64,000 nucleotides of DNA from Nephrocerus scutellatus (Eukaryota; Arthropoda; Insecta; Diptera; Pipunculidae): contig OX352763.1 in the NCBI GenBank assembly GCA_947095585.1, positions 99,861,908 through 99,925,907 of the forward strand. Direction: 5' to 3'. The notes under the pieces were generated by a model, which saw only the letters and a program-made list of their open reading frames with translations, searched no databases and was not told the origin of the DNA. This document shows positions 11,779 through 22,379 of the stretch, piece by piece. Position 1 is the first letter of the stretch, and each line of letters opens with the position of its first letter. A program made the position numbers and the translations under genes.

Positions 11779-12159
11779 GTAAAAAGAGTCTTTTTCTTCA
11801 GAGGTGGCTTTTCCGTTGGTGCGTAAACTTGAACAAACACGACCTGTCGAACAGCAGATTTAAATCTTGCAGTAATAATTCTATAGGTTATTGCTTGCCA
11901 GTCATGTAACGATCTTCTCGCGGCTTAAGATGGTGTTCTCCTGCAGGCTTACCCGAAAAAATTTTAAACTCGCTGGTGGATGTTCGTTTTTCCCCTCCTC
12001 CAGGCCATCTCACCTCACTAAGACCAAGAATCTATAGATGGTATTTACGAAATTCCTTTGTTAATTGAGCAAGCGTTGTTGTGTTGTCTTGACGAGCGTG
12101 CGAATGTTCCAAGTTCCAAAATCGTGTCCTTTTCAGTGGGCCAAAGGTCATTGTTAATA

Positions 12160-13530
12160 AATTCTTTTACGTATCTGAGGCTTTTATTAGTTTCAAGATT
12201 TGCGACTACGCGACTTAGCTGTTCACAAAATTTATGCTCTCAGAGTAGTGTGTATGGTAGTTTAAAAGACCTCAAAGGAGTGGAAATACAGCCAAACAGG
12301 GTTCAAGTCAAGTTTTTAAAAAACACATGAGATGCCAATTGTGCTTTACCACTCAATTTCCATCCAACTATACCAGTCATCCTTTACAAACATAAAGGTT
12401 TTGCAAAAAGAAGGGAATAAAATGGAATTTGTTTAAGTAAAGGTCATATTTGTGTGAATCATATCGATTGGAAGTAATTTCGCAATGCCGTCAATTCCAT
12501 GAAACTTTGTTAGTATCAAAAAACATAAAAAAAGGAAATACTTTCCATCACCAACGCATTTATGTCGACATCAGAAGAACAAATTAAGAAAAACATTCGA
12601 ACAGACAGCAAAATGGCTAAACAAAAAATTTAATTTCGCCTTGGAGGGATTTTAATTTCTCTACAGAACACCCAGCAGAGATAACGGGCAGATCACAAAG
12701 TACGCTCGTAATACTCAGCGAAGTGAGGTGATCTTTTGCTCCAATTGTTTGGCAGGATGGATGGATGCTATGGTTTTATGACAACTTTTGCCCAGGATGT
12801 CACACGAAAAATTCAAAAGGACACGATAGCTACCAGGTAAAAGCATGATGTGGCTCTCCTGAGTTTCATTTGTATTTCCATTTCTATTCATCGCATCCCT
12901 TCTTTTTATACAAAACGGACACAACATTTGTTTACCTCAAATCCATTTCATATTTTTTCCAATTTGTATACCTTTGGCCTATCGCCCAACGACTCCCATC
13001 ATCATCTCTGTCATTATGTTTTTTTTATGGAGGACAATAAGCCAACGCAGGTACCTGTAATTTGAAGGATGAAGGATGAACGCTGATTGGAGAATCATGT
13101 GATGTGTGGTGCCCCATTAAGGGATTTTTATTATGCTTTCATATGAAATGTATTGAATTTTACGAATGGAATTTAAGTATTTCGTTAAGATAACTAGTGC
13201 AGATTTATAGTACATTATTGATACCACATTGTGGCATGATAACAATAATATAATTTGTGTTGCTACCTTAATACAATACTCGCAGTAGTTTGTGAAAAAG
13301 TTATGGATCACTCCCTTGAGATGAATTATTATCTTGCGTTTATTTCGTGTGCTTGAGAAGAAAAAGAAGTTCTAGTGTTGCCTATCCTTGTGAACAATGT
13401 CGTCAATTAACTCTTTACTTAATAATTGTAACAATAGCATTGAAATGGTAAGAAATAAAAACCCGATATTCGGAAATCGTTTTTTTTTTTAAATCTCTTG
13501 GTTTCCGTACCACCCGATAGCGCCATACTT
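12160..13530. other. No recognised feature
   Basis: AT-rich sequence without a readable domain, transposon terminus or repeat partner. Small frames at 12715-13065 and 13117-13311 overlap on opposite strands and look random. Confidence 0.45.
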
Positions 13531-13800
13531 AATAATAATAATAATAATATTCGGTGCGACAGACCATTGCGGTCGCGACAATTTGTGTTGCGCATTTATA
13601 ATTTTGGACACAAAAGGAACGGACCTAAAATTTAAGGCCGACTCCGAACAGCGAATTGGTAAGCTTTCCGGTACAAGTTATTAGTCTCCGTCCGCGAGAG
13701 GTGGGACACCGTGAAAAATACTTTGGGTGTAACTAGGATTCGAACCACGAACCTCCTGCTAAGTAGCCACGCGCATTTTCACTGAGCCACGGCACCCACA
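13531..13800 (-). mobile_element. tRNA-derived SINE, full-length copy
   Basis: On the minus strand a tRNA-like head carries an A box (GTGGCTCAGTG, 13790-13780) and a B box (GGTTCGAATCC, 13746-13736) about 34 bp apart, as in Pol III internal promoters. A unique body follows (CACGGTGTCCCACCTCTCGCG..., GGAAAGCTTACCAATTCGC), then GACAGACCATTGCGGTCGCG, then an (ATT)n tail at 13531-13549. Pol III would transcribe it, and mobilisation would need a partner LINE. A second copy lies at 25088-25268. Confidence 0.85.
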
Positions 13801-14725
13801 AACGCGCAATTTAATAGCGTTTCAAACGACGAGGGAACAATGGAAGCTTTGAATGCGTGCAATTGCTTCTTTGTGTTGTTTTACGCAAAATTCCAGTTTC
13901 TTTTCTGCGGGTCACGTTATCCTGCCCGATTTTTTTTGTCAAATTGACACCCTAGTGGCAAGTTTGAAATATACTGTAAAAATGGTATTTTAAGAGAAGA
14001 GGAAGTGGTTGAATTACTGCAATCTGACTCCTTATTTCTTAACCCTCTACTAGGACTCAAGTCATCAATAGAATTCAATTAAAAAGCAGATAAAAACATT
14101 TAATGTCTTTCATTAATGATTTTAAAAGTAGCCTTGTCCATTTTAGATTCTAATTGTGTAAATTTTATTTCAAGCGTTCGTTTAGTTTTCTGTGGAGTTA
14201 TTAGCAAACGCAGGAATTTTAATGATTTCTTGCGAAAAAATTGTTTCGTGCAATACATGTTTTTTGTTTACATTTAAAAAAAAATTATGGCACCGGAAAA
14301 TTTCAGAATAAACGAATTAATTTGAGAAACCTACAATGACGGCAGAAGGTGATAAAAATTACAACAAGAACCTATTCTTTGAAAAAATAAACAAAAAAAC
14401 AAAAAAGTCACGATTACCAATACCTGAGGTGAATACTGTAGGACTTCCGGTTCAATCTAATGCTGATGGATGTTGACAATATTCATCCAATGTTTAACGA
14501 TTTCAAGAATACTGTATGACAAAAAAAAAAGCCTACAACATCACAATTATGAAGGAGCTTTTCGTGATTATGTCACACTGCTTTCGTTTTTATATATTCT
14601 TTAATGATACATGGATCATTAAGGCGCTAGTTACGATCCGCTGTGTGGTCAAAACTATAATCAATCGTTAGAACAAGTGGTAAAAACGGCTAAATGGGCT
14701 CTCATACAATTTTGTTTTAAATTTG
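13801..14725. other. No recognised feature
   Basis: AT-rich, with several poly(A) runs near 14280, 14390 and 14520. No domain or repeat partner was seen. Confidence 0.45.
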
Positions 14726-14729
14726 GTAC

Positions 14730-14960
14730 CCTGGGCACTACGTAGGTCTTTACGAGCCTTGAGCCGAGTAAGTCTTTATGACGTGGATTTGACGACGTGA
14801 AGGAAGTTGGCTTTGATGAAGTAAGCTTTGAAGACGTGGATCTTGATTGCATGAGCCTTTACGAGAGCCTTAACGAGAGCCTTGAAGATGGGGATCTTTT
14901 GATGACGTGAGCCTTGACGATGTGAATCTTGGTGACGTGAGCCTTGACGGAATTTTGACT
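14730..14960. repeat. Degenerate short-period repeat (GACGTGAGCCTTGAC-like)
   Basis: Motifs such as ATGACGTGAGCCTTGACG, GAGAGCCTTAACGAGAGCCTTGA and GACGTGGATCTTGA recur every 13-24 bp. The longest identity is GTGACGTGAGCCTTGACG near 14912 and 14935. It borders the 105 bp minisatellite, and together they keep a 195-codon minus-strand frame open (15363-14776), which I attribute to the repeat rather than to a gene. Confidence 0.65.
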
Positions 14961-15011
14961 TAAAATTTCTTAACCTAATTTCCGGATAGCGTATTTGTAT
15001 TCCACGGTAGA

Positions 15012-15372
15012 CGATAAGCTGAAGTGTACCGACGTAGCAACCCGCAGGGCAATCTAACACCGAAGCTACGTTGTACGATGACGCTCGCAGCGTATGCAGA
15101 GGGAAACGTTGACAGCGATAAGCTGAAGTGTAGCTCCGCAGCAACCCACGGGGCAATCTTACAGCAAAGCTGGGTGGGTTGTATGATGACGTTTGCAGCG
15201 ACTGCAGAGGAAAACGTTTGCAGCGATAAGCTGAAGTGTACCGACGTAGCAACCTGCAAGGCAATCTAACAGCGAAGCTACATTGTACGACGAGGTTGGC
15301 AGTGAAAGAAGAGAAAAACATTGATACCGATAGGCTGAACTGTACCGAAATAGCAACCAGCAAAGCAATGAT
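15012..15372. repeat. ~105 bp minisatellite, four units
   Basis: CGATAAGCTGAAGTGTACC begins units at 15012, 15116, 15223 and 15328 (variant CGATAGGCTGAAC), giving periods of 104, 107 and 105. Each unit contains GCAACCCGCAGGGCAATCT and ACGTTTGCAGCG words. Because the period is near a multiple of three, several overlapping frames on both strands stay open. The predicted peptides (SFAVRLPCRLLRRYTSAYRC-type repeats) are not like any protein I recognise. Confidence 0.85.
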
Positions 15373-15374
15373 AT

Positions 15375-15465
15375 GTTTCTTCTGTCGTTCAAGCGTAATT
15401 TAAACCCCCTAACAACAAGCTTCGTTGGAATGACCACATTGCCATTGCCATTGCCAAAAGTGCTG
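15375..15465 (+). pseudogene. Jockey/CR1-like LINE, RT C-terminal part, left half
   Basis: Plus-strand frame LRWNDHIAIAIAKSA at 15419-15465 matches the start of the C-terminal region (LxWNxHI...AKxA) found at 18835 and in the minus-strand copy near 39330. It stops abruptly at an A/T-rich pentamer run and continues after the CR1-like insertion at 17566. An upstream block (GTCGTTCAAGCGTAATTTAAACC) also matches 18735-18757. Confidence 0.7.
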
Positions 15466-17566
15466 AATTGAATTGAATTGAATGTATTTAACATAATATC
15501 ACTTACAATGAAGATTTAAATAATCTTATAAGTTATGTAAGGCTTAAAAATATTTAGAAATATCTGGTTTAAAAAAAAAAAAAAATGTATAAATATAATA
15601 ATAGAAAGATAAATATTATTATCTAAGAGCCAATGGAAACGATGTAAATATAAAGGAGATATTATGAAGTAAAATGATATAAGCATAAATTAATGTACGT
15701 TTAAAATAAGTTTAAAGATAATAAATGAAGTATTATTCTATTGTGTGGCCAGGTGTGAAAGAAGAGAAGTTTTAAATTTGTTCGTGTTTTCAATTCGTCT
15801 AAGCTTTACTGGCAGAGAGTTCCACAATCGAATAGTTTGAACAAAAAATTGACAGTTGACATGAGTACCCAGGTCGAGCCAACATGACGGACCTCCGAGA
15901 TTAGAGAGGATGCAACTTATCATATAGGTATTCTGGCTGCCGCGTTTTCAATATGTCGCTTAGTAAACACAGTGACATAAATCTTAAAAGGTTTTCAAAG
16001 GTACACCCACTTATCTGCTTAGCGAATCTCGAAACATGGTCACCATATTTCAAACTAAAAATATACATTGCAATGTTGTTATACATAACGTTTAGTTTTT
16101 TCTTACTCTTGTAATCGGGACTCATAAAAATTTCGCATCCATATAGTAATACTGGTAATAGAAGAGTTTTTGCCAGCATCAACTTGTTTTTTATAGGTAG
16201 AAAATGCTGACTGGCCCACATTGTACGCAGTCCAAAATACACCTTACCGATAGCACTATTTATATGTGTGTCCCAAGAAAGAGTACGGTTAAAGATCAGT
16301 CCTAGGTTTTTAGCTGTATCCGCCCACTTAATCGGACTATTTCCGATTGGAAATCAGATACATCAAGAACTCTACGATGTATAGCTAGTGCCTGGGACTT
16401 TTTTAGATTTAGACGAAGCTCATGTTTTAGGGACCAGTCATTTACGCTTGACAAATCTTCGTTTATTAGATAAATGGTGTCATCAATCACATTCATAGGA
16501 CAGCTTATGAAAAGTTGAACATCGTCCGCACACATGTGAACTGAGCAATGTCTAATTACTTTAGGTAGTTCGTTCACATACAATGAGAAGAGTGTTGGAC
16601 CTAGTATTGATCCTTGCGGTACACCGTTTGAGACATTTCGAAAACGTGAAGTCTTGTCACCAACTACCACGCGTTGTTGCCTTCCTTCTAAGTAGGAGGA
16701 GACTAGTTTTGCAGATGAAAAGGAAAACCTAAAGTCCTGCATTATTTTATTGCACAGAATCGAGTGTTTCACAGCGTCGAATACTTTCGAAAAATCTAGA
16801 AGAATTAGAAAAGTAGGATGATTATTATCCAAAGACTTCCGCACTTCATCAACAATATATAAAAGCGCCGTTTTACAGCTTCGCTTTGGTCTAAATCCTG
16901 ATTGATTTGAGCACAGAAGTTGATTTTTTGAAAGATATCTATGGATTCGTAACAATATAATTTTTTCTAGAACTTTTGACAGAAAAGGGAGAATAGCAAT
17001 TGGTCTATATTCCGTCATTCTAGGATTGCTATTCTTTGATATAGGAATTATTTTAGCTCTCTTCCAATCGGATGGGAATACGGACATCGTTAGCACAGAG
17101 TTGAAGAGATACGTTATAAATGGCAGTATGATGGGCAGAAGAATTTTGACAAACTTAGGATTTAATCCATCTAGACCAGTAGCATTAGAGCTAATACTCA
17201 GAAGAGCTTGCAAAACATCTTCATCAAAGACCCTATTAAAGCGAAAAGACCTAATGTGGTCATCTTCAGCATTACCCTCTAAGTAAGAGGTGCTAGTCGG
17301 AGCGCTACAAGAAGCAATGAATTCAGCGTTTAGCTTATCGCAATCAATATCATCCGAAATTATTGGGTTTTGCTTACCAAAACCAAGTTGGCGAAGCTGT
17401 TTCCAAAGTTTTTGTCCCGATCCCGAATTATCTAACTGATTACTGTAGTAGGCTGTCTTTGCAGATCTTATTTTGGAGATAACTTTATTTCGTAGAATAC
17501 GGTAATTTTTTAAGAAAGCATCAATACGGTATTTTTTCCATTCTCTGTAAGCATTGTCACTTTTTT
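15466..17566 (-). mobile_element. 5'-truncated CR1-like LINE inserted in another LINE
   Basis: A minus-strand element with its 3' end at 15466, where an (ATTCA)n tail is seen as GAATTGAATTGAATTG on the plus strand. The 5' truncation is at about 17566. It splits the Jockey-like frame exactly: flanking sequence ends AAAGTGCTG on the left and resumes TGCGAGATGTTTAGG on the right, with at most a TG duplication. The coding part spans 17565-15738; about 270 bp of AT-rich 3' UTR follows. Confidence 0.85.
15738..17565 (-). pseudogene. CR1-like reverse transcriptase, two frameshifts
   Basis: Open from 17565 to 16302, beyond the first internal start. Linker, then TGLDGLNPKFVKIL, ILPFLSKVLEKII, QSGFRPKRSCKTAL, motif A FLILLDFSKVFDAV, motif B SNGVPQGSILGPTLF and motif C HMCADDVQLF, where the usual Tyr of YADD is Cys but both Asp are kept. 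One frameshift near 16330 leads to the thumb (AKNLGLIFNRTLSWDTHIN, LLPVLLYGCEIF). A second near 15910 leads to the C-terminus (RLWNSLPVKLRRIENTNKFK) and a stop at 15738. Only two frame breaks in about 600 codons means it is moderately recent. Confidence 0.88.
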
Positions 17567-17735
17567 GCGAGATGTTTAGGTTTCCTAAAACGGCGCAAGA
17601 TGTACTTCACTCCTTCAGTTCTGGCTTCTATTTACAAGGCGCATATTCGCCCTAAAGTTGAATACAACTGTATTGTCTGGGCAGGTGCCCCACAGAAAAC
17701 ATTGCATCTACTACACCTCAACAAATGGGCAGCTT
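17566..17735 (+). pseudogene. Jockey/CR1-like LINE, right half after insertion
   Basis: Plus-strand frame RCLGFLKRRKMYFTP, then LASIYKAHIRPKVEYNCIVW and AGAPQKTLHLLHL, ending in a stop. It continues the 15419-15465 frame in phase once the CR1-like insertion is removed. It corresponds to residues found in the minus-strand copy around 39250-39370. Confidence 0.75.
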
Positions 17736-18724
17736 AAAAACCGCTCTGGTTGTGCGGTCAGATGACTCCCTGTGTCTCTGTAATTAAGCAGATCCTGTTG
17801 ATCGTCGGTTTATTTGTATATTACTGTTTCGACGTTTCCCATATGCAAAGGTACCCAAACGTATAGACAAATACTGTCAGCATTGGGAACATTACCAGAT
17901 GGAAAAAATATACAAAAAAATCAATGTCCCCCCTGTGCCACATTTGTAACCTTTCATCATTGGTTTTGTTTATTCTGATTATCACTTCACGGTCTTATTT
18001 TACGATTTTTTTATTTGTTGAACGTTAGAGAAGCTGCCTATCTTTGCGTCAGTGCTTATTGCGAACTAACAAAGGGATAATAATGATAAAAACTGACTGT
18101 CAAAGAATATTCACGGAGGTGGATGACAAAAAAGTCACTGACGCTTACACTGATGTCCTCACTTAAAGTAAAGGAACGACGTACTCGCATTGCAAGTTTT
18201 ATTCAATTTGTTGTGCGGCGCTGAGCTTGTAAAACACCTCCATACAACAATCTGAGGTGCAAATAAAAATCCGCTCTTTTGTATGTGTGTGTGTGTAAAT
18301 GCGGAGTGTAACCATCTATTCATCCATCCAGCCAAGCTTTTTCTGGTTTGTGTATTTATTTTATATCAAGTACATGATCAAATAAAAAGTTCGCGACGCA
18401 CTCACAACTACACACCCACAAGTACAGTAATGGAAATAGGGAATTAAATTATAATAAAAACAACATGTAGCGAAGAAGAAGAAAAAATTAAACTTTCTGT
18501 GTGATATTTAGGAATAAATATATGATGGTTATGTGGCAGCCTAACAGGCCCGGTTCTAAGCGCAGGCGACAACCGCCGGAGGCAATTTTGCACTTTTCTA
18601 GAGCGGCATTTTCATAATTTTGTGTCAGTTTTAAAAGAAAAAAAAAGGGTTTTTTAATTACATACAGCAATTCTGATCAATTTTTTTTATCATGTGCTAC
18701 TGAGCACTTCCAAAACCCAATGCT
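17736..18724. other. No gene recognised
   Basis: Mostly unique sequence. A short (TG)n run lies at 18281-18296. A 60-codon minus-strand frame at 18670-18488 has no recognisable content. Confidence 0.45.
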
Positions 18725-19150
18725 GTCTTCTGTCATCTAAGCGTAATTCAAACCCCCAACCTTTAACCATGAGTAGATCTTGCATCAAAGAAACTGAAAA
18801 ATTGGCAATACTTGGTATGTGCGTCAACAACATGCTTCGTTAGAATGACCACATATTCGCCGTCGCTATGAATGTTGCGAAATGTTAAGGTTTTCTAAAA
18901 CGGTACATGATGTATACTTCACTCCCACAGACCAGGCTACTATTTAAAAGGCATATATGTGCCCGTTACTTGAATACAATTGTATTGTCTGGCCAGGTGT
19001 CTCAAGATCAAATTTCATCTACTCGACAGAATTCAGAACCGCGCGATAAAATTTATTGGTGACGTAAATATCGCCAAAACAATCGAATCGCTTGAACATC
19101 GCAGGAATGATTCCTGCTTGTCCAATCAGTCTATCATAATTCCTCTTAAA
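18725..19150 (+). pseudogene. Jockey/CR1-like LINE C-terminal fragment
   Basis: Same family as 15375-17735. Plus-strand frames contain NNMLRWNDHIFAVAMNVAK, a degraded FLKR...MYTS block and LDRIQNRAIKFIGDVN then IESLEHRRNDSCLS at 19030-19120, which match the minus-strand copy at 39244-39150. Several frameshifts. It ends close to the start of a different LINE at about 19200. Confidence 0.75.
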
Positions 19151-19199
19151 GACACTGGAAGTACTGATCGATATCTACATAGGCACACGCATTGACAAA

Positions 19200-20755
19200 A
19201 GACTCCTGTCTGCAGACTAACACGCATATTGTAAAGGCAAGTCTGTAGAAACAGCTTTGCATATACTGGTACTGAACATTCCATTCACTACAAGGAGTAC
19301 ACAATGGTTGTATTCCTAGACATTAAGGCCCTTGAAAGAATGGTTGTATTCCTAGACATTAAAGGCCCCTGAAATAACGTCAACACATCTGCGATTACGG
19401 ATGCACTTTGACTATGAGGGTGGACGACTTGCTTGGCGAATTTATTAATATTCTGCTCACAAGTTCAAAACTGGGCGAATCGTCTGGCAAAAGATATGTC
19501 TTCAGACTTCTATTGAACTTAGTGGTGAATGAGCTGATGGTATGCCTGCAGAGTAATCGCTTATGCGGATGACGTTGCTATTGCCGTCTCAGGAAAAAAT
19601 CCGAATACCTTAAAGGTACTCCTGCAAAATGCTTTCAACAAGCTAAATTGCAGGGCAGATCGCTGTGGTTTAGGGGTATATCCTTAGAAAACTGAGCTTT
19701 GTTTATTCAGATCATTCCTTTTATACAAAATCTCTTCTTTGGTTGGCTATGAATATTTTGGGTGTTAGCATAGTGTATATAGTTGGTATGCACTTTAGTC
19801 GGTATAAACTACATGGGTCGTCAACCCCATATAACTCATTGGCTATATACAGCGGTAGTAGGACCTACGATTCTATATGGTGTGACTGTATAGTGGACTG
19901 CCTTAAATAAGAAAGTAAACCTTTACAAATTAAGCAAAGTTCAAAGATCAGCTAGCCTATGCAAGAGCAGAGCACTTCGCGCCTCCGCCGCACTGGAAAT
20001 TATTTTCTTATCGACACCACTCGACATTTTTAGCACAGAAATAGCTGCTTGCATGGCTATTCACCTTAATGCTATCTCTCAGTGGACTAGAAATAGAATC
20101 GGTCACTTCTCTATTCTGCGTTTAGTCCGGATCTCAAACAACATAAACTGTACCAATCCGCAACTCAATTTCAACACAAACTCCCCCCCCCCCTTCCCCA
20201 CCAGATCATTATGGGAAGAAGATGCTTACTTGAAATATGAACCCATTCATTTTTACACAGAATATGGTATGGCGGGATGGTAATGGAAAAACTAACCTTA
20301 AGTGGTCAAACGGTACAACGTGCATAGCGACAAAATAGATAGACCCGGAACGCTCCAAGTGTTTGATCCCTCAAAAAGATCGTATATCGGTGCTATTGTA
20401 GGTGTCATAACTGGACACTGTCTCATAGACAAGCATGCAGCAAGAGTTGGAGTCTTCTCGAATGTCTTCTATATAAACCGCATGGACAAGAAGGAGGAGG
20501 AAACACTTATCCATATTTTCTTTACTTGTCCAGCCCTCTCCCAAAAACGTAAACTCCATATTGTATCCTTCTTCTACAACGACACAAATGATCTTATCAA
20601 CACTGACATGAGCAGTCTCCTAGGCTTCATACGAAGATTGGTTCAACGAGTAGGTAAACAATATTCCGTGTGGTATCACAATGGACCATTGCTGGTCTAA
20701 GTGTGTCGGTTTCACTGACAGCCACCTTAACCTAACCTAGCCTAACCTAGTATTC
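19200..20755 (+). mobile_element. LOA/I-like LINE remnant with CCTAA-type tail
   Basis: Plus-strand decayed copy of the family seen at 59121-61950. HAYCKGKSVETALHILV near 19215 matches its finger region. IAYADDVAIAVSGKNPNTL at about 19557-19613 is motif C with an intact YADD. A zinc-knuckle-like C-terminus is at 20302-20700. The 3' end AACCTAACCTAGCCTAACCTAG at 20730-20751 is the same pentamer tail. The RNase H region is missing or unreadable. A 36 bp tandem duplication lies at 19303-19374. Confidence 0.8.
20302..20700 (+). pseudogene. LOA/I-like ORF2 C-terminal region
   Basis: A 132-codon frame. GAIVGVITGHCLIDKHAARV, then EEETLIHIFFTCPALSQKRK, corresponds to TGHCLLGKHARRMG and EEEETIEHLLCSCPALMHRR in the copy at 61330-61914. 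The first two zinc-ligand cysteines of the CxxC...H...C knuckle are lost (INRMD in place of CRGCLD). It is the only long uninterrupted part of this remnant. Confidence 0.75.
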
Positions 20756-20759
20756 GTAA

Positions 20760-22195
20760 TACAGATTGAACCTTACGGTTCAAAAGATACAGCCTTTCAA
20801 ATGTAACAGAACCAGATGGTCGGACGAAAAGCGTGAATTTAGTAATCGGGTTCCGTACGGTATCGTAACGAACACACAGACAAATAAGCGATTTAATATT
20901 GTCATCCAGTTCTGAGCTATGTTTAAAGTTTCAAGTCTCTAGGTTATCAGTAAGTTAGTTTTAATCAGTTACGAAATTTGTACCGAATAGAGAAGATTTG
21001 CATCGAACAGACAATAAAGGCGAGTTAATAAAAACTTTTAAAATATATAAATTAAGCTGAGTTTGACAGTCTGGAACCCGGGTAGTTTTTTTTTTGCTTT
21101 AAATTTATGGCGACAAATTTTTACCACGGCTAAACACAAAAAACTTCCTGAACCGGACCTGCAGCCTGACAGCTCTGCTTTACGCTCCACTTCAATACTA
21201 TGTCAGATGATCCCGCCACGCGTTCCTTTTGTGACTATAAACAAAAGTCAATTATTGACGAATTTCTGTGTGATGAGTGATAAATGTGGTATTTGGCTGA
21301 GTGTATATACCCTCTGTGTGTGTGCTTGGGCTTGACAAAACATCTAACACCCACCTCACTTATCAACCTAAAAGCAACTTCTTGCTTCTTTTTGCAGCAA
21401 AGTAAAAAAGCTATAAATTCTCTACCGCCGTAGTTTTGTGGTATCTAACTGGTATGTTAAGTAACTTCGGAACAGAAGTTTTTTACGATATTTTTATTAT
21501 TCTTTAACACGAAAAACGAAGAAGAGGAAAAGTAAATCCTGTCTAAACGTAAATAGAACTGTGTACAAAGGGTAAAAAAGTAGTGAAATTTCCATTTCAT
21601 CAGATTTTGAGAACAGACAAACTTTTAGTACCAACTTTCCAAACATACAGGTTGAGTTTTCATTTTACAAACTTTTAATACCATAAACACATTTTTGGTA
21701 ATCTCAGGTAAAATTGTAATAAGCTAATATAAGATAATAACAAAAATATATTAGCACAACAGACCATTATGGTACAGCGACTAGCTTCTCATAAAGGGAA
21801 GTACTGTGAGGACAAATTCGAGGAAAGCGAATGTGCCCAAACTAAAGGACAGATAAGAAACAATACTAAAACGTGCAATATCGTAAAGTTATTTTTTTAT
21901 CTAGAGCAGGTACGGGTGGACCTTGCACCAACGTAGTGCAGTGTACAAAGAAAACCAATTCATAATATCACACCACCAATTAAGTAGCTGGTCACATATT
22001 GATCACGAAAGAGACAATAATAGAAGAACCCGCTGTGTTTAATAAAGAACATAAAAGGGCGGACATACCAACAGACGCGGTCTTTTGCTGATGAAACCTA
22101 GTCTAAGTAAGAACTATGCTACCATCCTTGTCGTGTGAAGTAGTGTACTTACAGCCGTACATTTAACACTACTTGTAAACATGTTAGCATGTCTC
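20760..22195. other. No gene recognised; minor repeats
   Basis: Contains a small perfect inverted repeat TTGAACC...GGTTCAA at 20766-20783 and, at 21765-21785, ACAGACCATTATGGTACAGCGAC, which resembles the end of the SINE body (ACAGACCATTGCGGTCGCGAC). That might be a SINE tail remnant. Nothing else was recognised. Confidence 0.35.
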
Positions 22196-22199
22196 TGCC

Positions 22200-22379
22200 A
22201 ATGCTTCCCTATATTTTCTATCTTCATCCGCATTTCTAAAATTTCACGACCTTCAGTACAAGCTAACGCATCGTTCAAATAAATCGTCCAAGTTAACGCA
22301 TCATCCAGGCGTATGCATCGTCAAACCGTATGCAAGTCAAAACTTATGCATAGTCTAATCGCACTCATCGTCCTCACTA
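22200..22379. repeat. Short-period repeat, left part
   Basis: ACGCATCGTTCAAATAAATC, CGTCCAAGTTAACGCATCAT, CGTATGCATCGTCAAACCG and related 16-20 bp words follow one another. The series is interrupted at 22380 by a LINE insertion and resumes at 24190 with the same words. Confidence 0.75.

Larger units (their letters stand above)
9730..12150 (-). mobile_element. Decayed RTE-like non-LTR retrotransposon
   Basis: A minus-strand element read from 12150 down to 9730. The order is endonuclease N-terminus (LGLSEVRWPG-like words near 12010-11990, frameshifted), endonuclease core (11778-11374), reverse transcriptase fingers (10868-10641), palm (10595-10308) and a C-terminal region with LLYGCETWKV-like sequence near 9920. 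This matches the single-ORF RTE layout and resembles the intact element at 42288-45287, but it is clearly a different, older family. Multiple frameshifts disable it. No target-site duplication was found. Confidence 0.8.

Noticed and set aside
13734..13797. Possible functional tRNA gene
   Set aside because: A and B boxes are present but the cloverleaf is not closed. The sequence continues into a SINE body with an (ATT)n tail, and a second copy exists.
14776..15363. 195-codon minus-strand open frame
   Set aside because: It runs through the 105 bp minisatellite and the adjoining short-period repeat. Other frames stay open over the same DNA, and the peptide shows only repeat periodicity.
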